Counted from the first letter of the stretch, positions 35,065 through 43,844 are shown. The stretch: DNA of 64,000 nt from Pontibacter actiniarum (GCF_003585765.1 NZ_CP021235.1:3782001-3846000); one strand, 5' to 3'. The notes: generated by a model from the letters alone, not told the origin. Numbers and translations: made by a program.

Positions 35065-36027
35065 CTATTTGTTGCTGGCCTGGGAGCGCTTATCGAACTT
35101 GCCCCGCTCGTAGATAGGCGTGGCGTGACGGTCGTATTCCCTGATCAGGAACGGCTCATGCGGCTTGTCGTAAACTGTTTCGGGGTACTGGTATTCGTAG
35201 TGGCGGCGGTTCCGGAAGTCGTAGTAGTTGATCCAGACGCCTATTTTGCGGCCTTTCTGGTACTGCCCGCTCCACTCCAGCTGCCCGTTCTCATAGAAGC
35301 GGTAGTAGGTGCCCTGCACTTCTCCGTACTCATACGGGATCACTTCCTTTATCTTCTTGGTATCGCCGTAGTAGGTCACCACCGCATCGCGCAGAAAGCC
35401 CTTCTCGTAGTGCTCTTTGTCCACCAGGGTATGGTCTTCGTTGTTGCGGTACTTCTCCCAGCGCAGGTGCTTGGTGCCAACGTAAAAATAGCCTTCCTCT
35501 ACCACCTCCCCGTTAATGGTTTTCTCGTAAGGGCCATGCAGCACCTTGTAGCGGTCAACATCTTCCACGTTAGAGCCAGAGCGGGCAAGCTTGCCTTTTT
35601 TAGTGTCGTAGTAATACTTGAAGGGGGCGTATTCGTTCGGCTCCACGTGCTCCGGCAGGTAGCTGAAAGTCTCGATGGTCTCTTTGTAGCGGCCACCGCT
35701 CTTGGTATAGGCGCGCTTTACCTTGTGCCCCAGAAAATAGCGCTTGCTGCGCTTTTGCCGGCGCTTGCGCTCTTTCTTCTCCATCTCCTCCTCCAGCGGG
35801 TTCTTCACCTCCACGGTAGGCTGGGTGGTATCGGCCGAGGCCAGTGCATCGGTTTTGCTGCTTTCCTTCAGGCGCGCCATATCCAGGTTATAGTCGCTGT
35901 TCCACTTAGGCTGGCCGCAGCCGCCAAGCGCCAACAGAAAAACACCTACCACCAACGTATAAACCGACTTTTCCAAGGTTGAATAACTGAGTTTTGAATG
36001 ATTGGATGAATGCCGGACAAGCAGCAT
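35065..36027 (-). CDS. Lipoprotein with MORN-like YwqK repeats
   Basis: A 320-residue lipoprotein with lipobox LALGGC after a hydrophobic segment (VYTLVVGVFLLALGG). The start at 36027 leaves a rather long 18-residue basic/polar n-region; a TTG just before EKSVYT is an alternative start. Residues about 75-95 are very basic (EKKERKRRQKRSKRY). Residues from about 150 on show repeated HGPYEK, GYFYVGTKHLRWEKY, GTYYRFYENGQLEWSGQYQKGRKIGVW units typical of MORN_2/YwqK antitoxin-type repeats. The function is unknown; it is probably anchored in the outer membrane. Confidence 0.75.
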   Translation of the reverse strand: MLLVRHSSNHSKLSYSTLEKSVYTLVVGVFLLALGGCGQPKWNSDYNLDMARLKESSKTDALASADTTQPTVEVKNPLEEEMEKKERKRRQKRSKRYFLGHKVKRAYTKSGGRYKETIETFSYLPEHVEPNEYAPFKYYYDTKKGKLARSGSNVEDVDRYKVLHGPYEKTINGEVVEEGYFYVGTKHLRWEKYRNNEDHTLVDKEHYEKGFLRDAVVTYYGDTKKIKEVIPYEYGEVQGTYYRFYENGQLEWSGQYQKGRKIGVWINYYDFRNRRHYEYQYPETVYDKPHEPFLIREYDRHATPIYERGKFDKRSQASNK

Positions 36028-36140
36028 TTACAAATTTTCAACGTAAAGATGCACAATATAAGTATAAGGCCAATACGCCGTTTTGCCCCTTATAACTACA
36101 GGCACCACTGGTAAGTTTCATTTTATACTGGCAGGGGAGT
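36028..36140. other. Upstream region of the MORN-like lipoprotein
   Basis: AT-rich sequence with an AAGTATA heptamer at 36060-36066. It probably contains the lipoprotein promoter, but I cannot identify a clean -33/-7 pair. Confidence 0.4.
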
Positions 36141-36177
36141 AAAGCAAAAAAGGCAGCACCCAATCGGGCACTGCCTT
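36141..36177 (-). terminator. Terminator-like hairpin on the minus strand, far downstream of htpG
   Basis: AAGGCAG (36150-36156) pairs with CTGCCTT (36171-36177), with an inner CCC/GGG pairing across a 2x2 internal loop. On the minus strand it is followed by CCTTTTTTGC. The nearest gene it could end is htpG, about 380 nt upstream, which implies a long 3' untranslated region or an unrecognised transcript between them. Confidence 0.65.
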
Positions 36178-36555
36178 AGTAAAACTGTTGGTATATTTTA
36201 AATGATGTTTTATTCCCGGCTGGCGTAGCTTCTGATCTTGCAACTGGAAACGAGCTACCTGGTCTAGCTGCCGCCTATCCTGCAGCTCCCCCATGCCTAA
36301 CGTTCCACCTCAGGCCTTGGAGCGCTCCAAGCTCGCGAGAGCTCGTTTTCCCGCTCGGCGCTGGGGCTTTTCCTTTGCCACCCTTCGGCCGCAATGCCTG
36401 CGGCACCGGAAAAACAGGAAAAGCTTTGCCTGAGGTCAGCAACCACGAAGCCATGACTTCTACCTGCGCTAGCGCGAGCTTGCAGCTCGTGCTTTCACAC
36501 ATGCACACGCATCAAGAAAAGTCCTGTGTCCTGCTACCTGCGTCCTGTGTCTCTT
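36178..36555 (-). other. Structured gene-free region, probable htpG 3' untranslated region or small RNA
   Basis: No convincing protein-coding frame. Nested inverted repeats occur: ACCTCAGGC (36307-36315) with GCCTGAGGT (36428-36436), enclosing GCTTTTCCT (36366-36374) with AGGAAAAGC (36416-36424), and a short GCCGCA...TGCGGC hairpin inside. Further GC-rich palindromic stretches (GCTCGCGAGAGC at 36331, GCGCTAGCGC near 36468) are present. The right end holds repeat copy A. The region is bounded by the htpG stop and a T-tailed hairpin on the same strand. Confidence 0.55.
36517..36554 (-). repeat. Stop-codon-proximal repeat, copy A (after htpG)
   Basis: On the htpG strand, starting 2 nt after the TAA: AGACACAGGA, the spacer CGCAGGTAGC, then AGGACACAGGA and CTTTT. 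The same element follows two other genes in the window (50078-50115 and 51111-51144). Both units in this copy carry CAGG where the others have CAAG. Confidence 0.8.
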
Positions 36556-38373
36556 TTACTCCTGCGTCATCAGGTCGAAGCTGCGCTTCACGAAGCTGGT
36601 CAGAGCGGCACCGGATAGCATGTTCTGCGACAGCAGGGCAAGGTCGAAAGCCTGGCGCGCCAGCTTGGCCTTCTCCTCTGCCTTGAGCACGCGCTGGTTC
36701 AGCGGGTGGTTCGCGTTAACGGTCACGTTGTACATGTCTGGCATATCGCCCATAAACATCATACCGCCACCGCCTGCACGGTTCATGTCCTTCATGCGGC
36801 GCATAAACTCCGGCAGTGTGATTACCACCGGCGCGTCGTCCGGCGACATCGGCGCTACCTCTACCGTCATGTTCTTGTTGTCAATCGCCTGCTCGTACAC
36901 GCCTTTCAGGTCTTCTTTCTCGGTATCGGACAGTACACTTTCCTTCACCTCATCCTTCTCCACCAGCTTGTCGATGGTTTCGGAGTCAACGCGCTTGAGG
37001 GTAGTTTTCTCCAGCTTTTGCTCCAGCAGGCCGATAAAGTGGCTGTCGATTACAGAATCCAGCTTCAGCACATCGTAGCCGCGGTTCTGTGCCGCCTCCA
37101 CAAAGGCGTGCTGCTTCTCGGCATCCGATGTATACAGCAGCACCAGCTGCTCGTTTTTGTTCGTTTGGTTGGCCTGCACCAGCGCTTTGTACTCTTCTAT
37201 TGTGTAGTACTTGCCCTCGGTGCTTTGCAGCAGCACGAAGTCCTTTGCTTTTTCGTAGAACTTGTCGTCGCTCAGCATGCCGTACTTCACAAACACGCTG
37301 ATATCGTCCCAGTTCTTCTCAAAGGTTTCGCGGTCTTTTCTGAAGATCTCGCTCAGCTTGTCGGCTACTTTTTTGGTGATGTAGGTGTTGATCTTCTTCA
37401 CGCTGGAGTCGGCCTGCAGGAAGGAGCGGCTCACGTTCAGCGGAATGTCCGGCGAATCGATTACACCGTGCAGCAGCATCAGGAACTCCGGCACCACGTC
37501 TTTTACCTCATCGGTAATAAACACCTGGCGAGAGTACAGCTGAATCTTATTGCGCTGTACTTCGAAATCGTTCTTGAGCTTAGGGAAGTACAGGATACCT
37601 GTCAGGTTAAACGGATAGTCTACGTTCAGGTGAATCCAGAACAGCGGCGGCTCCGCCATCGGGTACAGCTCTTTGTAAAACTCCTTATAGTCTTCTTCTT
37701 TCAGGTCGGCTGGCTGCTTTGTCCAGATCGGGTTCGGGTTGTTGATCACCTCGCCCTCAAACTCTACCGCCACCGGCAGGAACTTGCAGTACTTATCAAG
37801 TATAGTACGGATGCGTACCGGCTCCAGGAACTCCTCTGAGTCTTCTGCAACATGTAGCACGACATCTGTACCGTGCTCCGCTTTCTGCGCATCTGTAATC
37901 TCAAACTCTGTGCTACCGTCGCAAGTCCAGCGGGCAGGCTCTGCTCCCTCTTTGTAAGACTTGGTGATGATATCAACACGTGATGCCACCATAAAAGCAG
38001 AGTAGAAGCCCAAACCGAACTGACCGATGATCTGGTCTTTGTCGCCGGAGTCTTTAAAGCGCTCCACAAACTCCGTGGCACCCGAAAAAGCGATCTGGTT
38101 GATGTACTTTTTAATCTCCTCGGCCGTCATACCGATACCGTTGTCGGAGATGGTGATGGTTTTAGCGTCTTTATCTACCGCTACTTTTACCTTCAGCTCG
38201 CCAAGGTCACCGGTAAACTCGCCAATAGAAGACAAACGCTTCATTTTCTGCGTGGCGTCCACGGCGTTACTTACCAACTCGCGCAGGAAGATCTCGTGGT
38301 CGGAGTACAGGAACTTCTTGATAATCGGGAAAATATTCTCGGTGTGGATGGAGATATTACCTCTTTCTTCCAT
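36556..38373 (-). CDS. htpG: Molecular chaperone HtpG (Hsp90)
   Basis: A 605-residue Hsp90. The N-terminal GHKL ATPase domain includes FLRELVSNAVDAT, ISDNGIGMT, SGATEFVERF and IGQFGLGFYSAFMVA. The middle domain follows with RGVIDSPDIPLNVSRSFLQ-type sequence (here LLHGVIDSPDIPLNVSRSFLQ in part) and the C-terminal dimerisation domain ends MRRMKDMNRAGGGGMMFMG and LLSQNMLSG. It assists folding and remodelling of cytosolic client proteins with ATP. Its ATG at 38373 is the conserved start. A long structured 3' region follows. Confidence 0.98.
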   Translation of the reverse strand: MEERGNISIHTENIFPIIKKFLYSDHEIFLRELVSNAVDATQKMKRLSSIGEFTGDLGELKVKVAVDKDAKTITISDNGIGMTAEEIKKYINQIAFSGATEFVERFKDSGDKDQIIGQFGLGFYSAFMVASRVDIITKSYKEGAEPARWTCDGSTEFEITDAQKAEHGTDVVLHVAEDSEEFLEPVRIRTILDKYCKFLPVAVEFEGEVINNPNPIWTKQPADLKEEDYKEFYKELYPMAEPPLFWIHLNVDYPFNLTGILYFPKLKNDFEVQRNKIQLYSRQVFITDEVKDVVPEFLMLLHGVIDSPDIPLNVSRSFLQADSSVKKINTYITKKVADKLSEIFRKDRETFEKNWDDISVFVKYGMLSDDKFYEKAKDFVLLQSTEGKYYTIEEYKALVQANQTNKNEQLVLLYTSDAEKQHAFVEAAQNRGYDVLKLDSVIDSHFIGLLEQKLEKTTLKRVDSETIDKLVEKDEVKESVLSDTEKEDLKGVYEQAIDNKNMTVEVAPMSPDDAPVVITLPEFMRRMKDMNRAGGGGMMFMGDMPDMYNVTVNANHPLNQRVLKAEEKAKLARQAFDLALLSQNMLSGAALTSFVKRSFDLMTQE

Positions 38374-38527
38374 TGTCTATACTTTATATATGTTAGATTG
38401 ATCTGTTACAGAAATGCTGTACCAGGCACACTTTCAAATCCTGTTCCAGAGGCGGCAGTTGTGACAGCTTGTCAGACAGAAACTGAAAATACTTCCGCTT
38501 GCGACAGAAAAAGAAGCGGCAGCTAAA

Positions 38528-38557
38528 TGCAACATTGTGGAATTTAACATATATTTG
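38528..38557 (+). promoter_or_regulatory. Promoter and possible metalloregulator site for the His-rich protein / TonB receptor locus
   Basis: TATATTTG at 38550-38557 matches the -7 element, 20 nt before the GTG start. Immediately upstream is an imperfect dyad, TGCAACA-T-TGTGGAA (38528-38542, 5 of 7 positions symmetric), placed where a repressor would block polymerase. A Fur/Zur-type site is possible but the match is weak. Confidence 0.45.
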
Positions 38558-38577
38558 TTTATGTTCGTGTTCTGAAG

Positions 38578-38901
38578 GTGCACCGCTTTATCCAACATAT
38601 CGCCCTGGTCCTGCTGCTGCTGTTTTGCAGAGCGATGGTACCGGACGCCCTGATTCAGGAGCTGCACGCCCACACCCACACCGTCCATACGGAGCACACG
38701 GACCCGCACAAGGCCCAGGTGGGCATGAAGCACAAGCACTGCCAGGTGGAGGATGTGTTCAGCACCCCCTACCAGGGCACAGCGCTTTCCATCGATTTTA
38801 AACCCATCACCCACACGGCTGTATATGCTGCCGCCTATACCTACGGCTGGCACGGCAGCACCCCTACGCTATACTTCCTTCGCGGCCCTCCTGCGGCCTA
38901 G
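38578..38901 (+). CDS. Small exported His-rich protein, probably metal-binding
   Basis: A 107-residue protein from a GTG start at 38578. A signal-like hydrophobic stretch (IALVLLLLFCRAMV) is followed by a His-rich segment between residues about 29 and 56 (ELHAHTHTVHTEHTDPH, then KHKHCQVED) with about ten His and one Cys. I do not know a named family. It precedes a TonB-dependent receptor and a lipoprotein on the same strand. Its role as a periplasmic metal-binding or metal-sensing partner (zinc or copper) is inferred from composition and neighbours. Confidence 0.6.
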   Translation: MHRFIQHIALVLLLLFCRAMVPDALIQELHAHTHTVHTEHTDPHKAQVGMKHKHCQVEDVFSTPYQGTALSIDFKPITHTAVYAAAYTYGWHGSTPTLYFLRGPPAA

Positions 38902-39083
38902 TTTTTAGCACGCCCGCCCCCGTTTGCTGCGCTTGGTTGAAGTGCGGCAATGGCAGCGGCACACCTTTTTTGTAATAAGCCCTCGGCTCGCGCTTGCCCC
39001 TGGCACAGCGGCTGCCTCCACAGGGCCTCGTGGCTATTGCATTAGTATAGCCACTGCTAAACCATTGCTGAAAACCAGAAGAA

Positions 39084-41462
39084 GTGTTATTAACCAAACA
39101 ACTCCGGAAGAATATCCTTTTGGCACTGGTGCTGTTAAGCACACAGGCGCCGCAACTGCAGGCACAATCGCTTCCGGCACCGGCAGATGCCGTTCAGGAC
39201 TGCGGCCTCACCGTTTCAGGCAAAGTACTGGACCACGACACGCGCGAGGCGTTGGTGGGGGCTACCGTGTACATTCCTGAACTGGACAGGGCCACCGTGT
39301 CAGACGCCTACGGCAACTATCATTTTCACCAGCTTTGCCAGGGTGCCTATACCCTGCGGGTAACCTACGTGGGCTACGACAGAGAGGAGTTTCCCGTGAA
39401 ACTATCCGGCTCTACGTCTAAAAACCTAGCGCTGCACTCCGATGCCCAGACACTGCACACGGTAGAGGTTACCGGCGCTCACCTTAAAGAGCAGGCGCAG
39501 TCGCAGCAAACGCTGGAGGGGCGCGAGCTGGAGCAAACCCGCGGGCTGGCCCTGGCCGAGACGCTGAAAGGCATTGCCGGCGTCACTACGCTGCAAACCG
39601 GCCCAACTATCTCCAAGCCTGTCATCCACGGCCTGCACAGCAACCGCGTGCTGCTGCTCAACAACGGTGTGCGGCAGGAGGGGCAACAGTGGGGCTCGGA
39701 GCATGCGCCCGAGATAGACCCATTTGTGGCTTCCGAGATGCGTGTGATCAAAGGGGCGGCCGGCGTGCGCTATGGCGCCGATGCTATAGGAGGTGTGGTG
39801 ATTGTGGAGCCGAAGCCGCTGCGAAGCGTACCCGGCATCAGCGGCGACCTGCACCTGCTGGGCAGCACCAACAACCGCCAACTGGCTACCTCGGCCATGC
39901 TGGAGGGCAATTTTGAGAAGGTGCCGCCGCTAAGCTGGCGCCTGCAGGGCACGCTGCGCAAGGCCGGCAACGCCAGAACACCGGATTACTACCTGGAGAA
40001 CACCGGGCTGGAGGAGCAGAACTTCTCTGCTGCGCTGGGTTACCGAAAGGAAAAGTACGGGGTGGAGCTGTTCTTCAGCCAGTTCAACACAAAGCTCGGC
40101 ATCCTGAAGGAGTCGCATATTGGCAACGTAACGGACCTGCTCTACGCTATTGAGCGCGGCAGGCCCAGCAATGCCGACAACGCAGCATTCACCTACGACA
40201 TCGGACGGCCTTACCAGGATGTACAGCACAACCTGCTGAAAGCAAAAGGCTATTGGGAGCTGGGCGAAGCGGGCAAGCTGGAGTTTGTGTACGGCTGGCA
40301 GCGCAACGTGCGCGAGGAGTACGATGTGCGCCGCCGCAGCAGCTCCCTGCCCTCGCTGCAGCTCACTCTTAACACCCACACAACCGAGGTTGTGTTTCAG
40401 CACAAGCCGCTGGGCCGCTTCTCCGGCTCTGTAGGCCTCAACACCATCTACCAGCACAACACGTACCAGTACAGCGATTTTCTGCCATACTTTACAGGCA
40501 CCACCTTTGGCGCCTTCGCCATTGAGCGCTGGCAAAAAGGCAAGCTGCAACTGGAGGCAGGCCTGCGCTACGACTACAAGCACCTGCTGGTGAAAAGGCT
40601 GGAGAATAACCGGGACCTGCAAAAGCCGGAGTTTGACTTTAACAATGTGTCCGGCACGCTGGGGGCCATGTATGATGTCGGCTACCACCTTACCTTTGGG
40701 TTGAGCGCCACTTCGGCCTGGCGCGCGCCGGGGGCCAACGAACTCTTCAGCAATGGTGTGCATCACAGCGCCGCCACCTTTGAGGTAGGCGACCCGACGC
40801 TGGAGTCGGAGCAGGCTTATAATTTTGAGCTGTCGGCGGATTACTACAATAACGCCCGCTTAAACGGCAAGCTGAGCCTGTACCACAACTACATCCATAA
40901 CTTTGTGTACCTGGCGCCGCAGCCGGAGCCGGTGCTCACGATTCGCGGGGCCTTTCCGGCCTTTAAGTACACCCAGGCAAACGCCACCCTTACGGGAGCA
41001 GACCTCAGCCTGGACTATACTTTCACCCCTAAGTTGAAGCTGGAGTCCAAGACTTCGCTACTCTACGCCCGTAACCTGGATACCGACGATGACCTGATCT
41101 ACATGCCTGCCAACCGCTTCGACAACAGCCTGAGCTATGAGTTTGGGCAGCTTGGCGGTGGCAACAGCTTCTACGACACCTATATTTCTGTTGGAGGTGT
41201 ATATGTAGCAGAGCAGGAACGTATACCGGGTGGGCTGGAGCAGGATTTTGCCCCGGCGCCAGGCGCGTACTTTTTGGTTAATGCCGAAGCCGGAACAACC
41301 CTGCAGCTAGGGAAGCAAACCATTGAGGTGGGCATTACCGGCAAGAACTTACTCAACACCGTGTACCGGGAGTATCTGAACAAGCTACGCTACTATGCTG
41401 ATGAGCCTGGGCGCATGCTGATGTTCCGTATCCGGGTGCCGCTCGATTTTACCAAATCGTAA
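39084..41462 (+). CDS. TonB-dependent outer-membrane receptor with CarboxypepD_reg domain
   Basis: A 792-residue receptor. A GTG start at 39084 and a signal peptide ending near QLQAQ are followed by a carboxypeptidase-regulatory-like domain (CGLTVSGKVLDHDTREALVGATVYIPE). Next come a TonB-box-like LHTVEVTG and a plug domain (GLALAETLKGIAGVTTLQTG, VIHGLHSNRVLLLNNGVRQEGQQWG, GAAGVRYGADAIGGVVIVE). The beta barrel ends with the C-terminal strand MLMFRIRVPLDF. It imports a scarce ligand using TonB energy. The His-rich upstream protein and downstream lipoprotein suggest a metal or metallophore, in the style of ZnuD, but the substrate is an inference. Confidence 0.92.
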   Translation: MLLTKQLRKNILLALVLLSTQAPQLQAQSLPAPADAVQDCGLTVSGKVLDHDTREALVGATVYIPELDRATVSDAYGNYHFHQLCQGAYTLRVTYVGYDREEFPVKLSGSTSKNLALHSDAQTLHTVEVTGAHLKEQAQSQQTLEGRELEQTRGLALAETLKGIAGVTTLQTGPTISKPVIHGLHSNRVLLLNNGVRQEGQQWGSEHAPEIDPFVASEMRVIKGAAGVRYGADAIGGVVIVEPKPLRSVPGISGDLHLLGSTNNRQLATSAMLEGNFEKVPPLSWRLQGTLRKAGNARTPDYYLENTGLEEQNFSAALGYRKEKYGVELFFSQFNTKLGILKESHIGNVTDLLYAIERGRPSNADNAAFTYDIGRPYQDVQHNLLKAKGYWELGEAGKLEFVYGWQRNVREEYDVRRRSSSLPSLQLTLNTHTTEVVFQHKPLGRFSGSVGLNTIYQHNTYQYSDFLPYFTGTTFGAFAIERWQKGKLQLEAGLRYDYKHLLVKRLENNRDLQKPEFDFNNVSGTLGAMYDVGYHLTFGLSATSAWRAPGANELFSNGVHHSAATFEVGDPTLESEQAYNFELSADYYNNARLNGKLSLYHNYIHNFVYLAPQPEPVLTIRGAFPAFKYTQANATLTGADLSLDYTFTPKLKLESKTSLLYARNLDTDDDLIYMPANRFDNSLSYEFGQLGGGNSFYDTYISVGGVYVAEQERIPGGLEQDFAPAPGAYFLVNAEAGTTLQLGKQTIEVGITGKNLLNTVYREYLNKLRYYADEPGRMLMFRIRVPLDFTKS

Positions 41463-41526
41463 CCCATTATTTAGTATCATTTTTAAATAAACTTCGTATT
41501 GTTGTACATTGTCAAATACCTATATC

Positions 41527-42096
41527 ATGAAAAAACTATTTAGACCTTATCTCACAGCGTTTTTATTAGGCTCACTCTTGTTCACAGCAGCCTGTGGCGA
41601 TGATAACGATGATCCGGATCCGATTGAAGAGGGTGAGGTAATTACCAGCATGACCATTGTGCTGGAGCCGAGCTCTACCATTAAAGGGGTAGACAGAGCA
41701 GAGGCGACATACTCTGACCCTGACGGGCCCGGAGGGAACGCCCCGGTAGTTACCACTTTGAATTTAAAGCCGAATGTTATCTATAACGCAACGGTTACTT
41801 TTGCAGACAATAACGGTGATATCACTAACGAAATCGAAGCAGAAGGTACCGACCATGCGGTTATTTTTGAACCAACCCCGGAGTCGCTACTTTCCGTTCA
41901 GCGAACTGATATGGATGCGAATAACTTTCCTATTGGCTTAGAAGCGACCATTACAACCGGTGAGCCGACAACGGGCACCAACAACAACCTTAGGGTTACT
42001 TTGATGCACCAGCCCGGCATTAAAACTGCCACTTCCGGTGTAAGCGTTGGCGAAACAGATATCCAGGCTCTTTTCCCTGTTGTTATTGCACAGTAA
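41527..42096 (+). CDS. Lipoprotein associated with the TonB-dependent receptor
   Basis: About 189 residues from the ATG at 41527, which starts a lipoprotein signal (FLLGSLLFTAAC). A short acidic linker (DDNDDPDPIEEGE) precedes an all-beta domain ending HQPGIKTATSGVSVGETDIQALFPV. Similar lipoproteins with this tail often lie next to TonB-dependent receptors in Bacteroidota. They are likely surface or periplasmic substrate-capture partners; no activity is known to me. It begins 64 nt after the receptor stop and ends at a strong terminator. Confidence 0.78.
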   Translation: MKKLFRPYLTAFLLGSLLFTAACGDDNDDPDPIEEGEVITSMTIVLEPSSTIKGVDRAEATYSDPDGPGGNAPVVTTLNLKPNVIYNATVTFADNNGDITNEIEAEGTDHAVIFEPTPESLLSVQRTDMDANNFPIGLEATITTGEPTTGTNNNLRVTLMHQPGIKTATSGVSVGETDIQALFPVVIAQ

Positions 42097-42114
42097 GGAG
42101 CTACTTTAACAATA

Positions 42115-42152
42115 CAAAAAAGAGGTGCGGCCGTAGCTGCACCTCTTTTTTT
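42115..42152. terminator. Bidirectional terminator after the receptor/lipoprotein locus
   Basis: AGAGGTGC (42121-42128) pairs with GCACCTCT (42139-42146), with an A-run before and a T-run after. It serves the plus-strand lipoprotein and the convergent minus-strand gene ending at 42169. Confidence 0.9.
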
Positions 42153-42168
42153 ATGCGCCTGATGGAGC

Positions 42169-42807
42169 TTATCCTTTTCCCTGAGCCTGATTTTTTGCCC
42201 CCTCCACGGCTTTGGCTATACGGCGGGCCCTCGTCTCCGGCTTCTTTGCCTCCAGCACCGCCACCACATACTCTTTCCGGTGCGTGAAAGCCATACGCTC
42301 AAAAGCACCCAGCATGCCTTCCTGCACCAGGGCCTCCTCCAGGTCACCGGGTATGGCCACTGCTTTTGTCCTGCGGTCGATGCCTGGCTTATCCACTCCG
42401 AAGGCGGAACTTTGCGGGCGCTCCGACTGGTGCCGGAACCGCAGCGCCGACCACACCTCGTCCACCGCCACCTGCCGCACTACCTCAAAACCCAGCGCCT
42501 TTATACTTTGCCAGCCTTTGTCGCGGCTGAGGTCTGTTGTAACACCGGAGGATTGCTTGGGGTAGGCGATCCACAGCATTCCTTTGGGCTGAAGCAGCGC
42601 CACCGCCTGCGGGCCAAGCTCGTTGAGCTGCGCTGCATGCTGCACAAACAGCAGCACGGTGTGGCAAGCCCCTGCACCTGGCGCTTCTTCGTCGGCCCTG
42701 AAAGCGCAGCCCTCCTGCGCCAGTACCTGCGCCACTGCTTCCGGAGCGTTCAGCAGTACCAGGCTGTCGCCTTGCTTTACCTGTAGTTTCTTTCTCAGCT
42801 CTGCCAT
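42169..42807 (-). CDS. DUF3052-like / YdeI (OmdA) domain protein
   Basis: A 212-residue cytosolic protein in two halves. Residues 1-125 look like the DUF3052 fold, a Rossmann-like domain (KQGDSLVLLNAPEAV, GMLWIAYPKQSSGVTTDLSRDKGWQ). Residues about 145-210 match the bacteriocin-protection / YdeI-OmdA helical domain (IPGDLEEALVQEGMLGAFERMAFTHRKEYV, ARRIAKAVEGA). Such fusions occur in Bacteroidota; the biochemical role is unknown. Confidence 0.75.
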   Translation of the reverse strand: MAELRKKLQVKQGDSLVLLNAPEAVAQVLAQEGCAFRADEEAPGAGACHTVLLFVQHAAQLNELGPQAVALLQPKGMLWIAYPKQSSGVTTDLSRDKGWQSIKALGFEVVRQVAVDEVWSALRFRHQSERPQSSAFGVDKPGIDRRTKAVAIPGDLEEALVQEGMLGAFERMAFTHRKEYVVAVLEAKKPETRARRIAKAVEGAKNQAQGKG

Positions 42808-43257
42808 TGTTTGGGTAGGGTTATAAAATCGTTCCAGCCCCTAAGCTAGCACAAAATCAACTGCCTGCAACGGCAACCTACGCTTAGGCACAGCAGCACA
42901 TGCCTGTACACCACAGCAAAGTACCAGGGCAGGTGGCCCGGGAGCCGTGGCGTTACACGTGGAAAGTGTAGCCTCAGCCGTCCCGCGCCAGCAGCCTAAC
43001 AGCGGCAGGTTCCGGCACCGGCAGCTATACATAGAGAGGAGAGGCCTCGCTGTTTTGTGCCTGAAAGGCGCTACCGCTGCTGCCCGTACAGCACAGGGCT
43101 AGCCCCCACATTGCCGTTGTTACAACAGCATCAACAAAAAAGAAAGCCCCTACAATGCTGCCAGCGCACTGTGTATCAAATAATTAAAATAAAACACAAC
43201 ATTTTATCATATATAAAGTATAACTATATATAGTTAAAACCCTATTTATAATATAAA
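42808..43257. other. Gene-free region with composition change
   Basis: About 450 nt between divergent genes. The left 270 nt is GC-rich without a convincing frame. From about 43165 the sequence turns strongly AT-rich and contains a 16-bp perfect palindrome TAACTATATATAGTTA (43221-43236) and an AAGTATA heptamer (43216-43222), directly before the lipoprotein at 43258. This is probably that gene's promoter; no clean -33/-7 pair is visible. Confidence 0.5.
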
Positions 43258-43827
43258 ATGCCTATGACTAAAATTTTTACTTCTGCTATTTCCGATTTAA
43301 ACCGACTTGTTTTCTTACTCCTGCCTTTATCTCTGCTGGCCTCCTGCTCTACCCGCGTAGAGCCCAAGCTAGGCGAGCAACAGGAGGCTACGGCTGCCGT
43401 GGTGGCACCTAAAGAAGTGCCTGCCGTTACAGTGGCTGCCATAGAGAACACATCCGACGAGGTTTATTTCGACCTGATTGCCAAAACCTCCAACTGCCTG
43501 GGCGAAGACCTCTGGCTTGGTGGCAAACTCGAAAGCGAGAGCAAAGCCATGCTGGCAAAATCAGGAGCACTCTCCCAGCACAAGATCTATAAGATTACAG
43601 AACTGACGGCCACCGGCCTGAATAGCAACAGCAGCTACCTGGTAAATAACAAAGCCCACACGCTGCGTGCCGTAGTCGATAAAGAAGGCGTGATTTACCT
43701 GCAGCTAAGCCAGGGGCAGCTACAGCTGATGCCACAGGCAAACGAAAAGCCGCTGGTGCTGGCCTACCAGCCAAACCCATCAGACGGCCGGTACGACGGC
43801 ATGGTGGGCCGCTGGAGCTGTAAATAA
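43258..43827 (+). CDS. Putative lipoprotein of unknown function
   Basis: A 189-residue protein with a hydrophobic segment and lipobox LLASC near residues 25-30 (LLPLSLLASCSTRVEP). An Ala/Val/Pro-rich linker is followed by a compact domain from about 65 to 189 containing two Cys (TSNCLGEDLW and the C-terminal WSCK), which may form a disulfide. I do not recognise the family. The gene is flanked by an AT-rich upstream region and an exceptionally strong terminator. Confidence 0.65.
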   Translation: MPMTKIFTSAISDLNRLVFLLLPLSLLASCSTRVEPKLGEQQEATAAVVAPKEVPAVTVAAIENTSDEVYFDLIAKTSNCLGEDLWLGGKLESESKAMLAKSGALSQHKIYKITELTATGLNSNSSYLVNNKAHTLRAVVDKEGVIYLQLSQGQLQLMPQANEKPLVLAYQPNPSDGRYDGMVGRWSCK

Positions 43828-43844
43828 AAACGGCCTGCCCTCCT

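Noticed and set aside
36275-36508. Short frames in the htpG downstream region (both strands)
   Set aside because: They arise in palindromic GC-rich sequence, have no homology that I can recognise and no start context; a structured RNA explains the region better.
36706-37839. 377-codon open frame on the plus strand opposite htpG
   Set aside because: htpG motifs are complete on the other strand; the plus-strand protein is His/Leu/Val-rich with no domain and no promoter.
42841-43032. 63-codon minus-strand frame in the 42.8-43.3 kb gap
   Set aside because: Cys-rich, low-complexity translation without signal or domain; likely chance.
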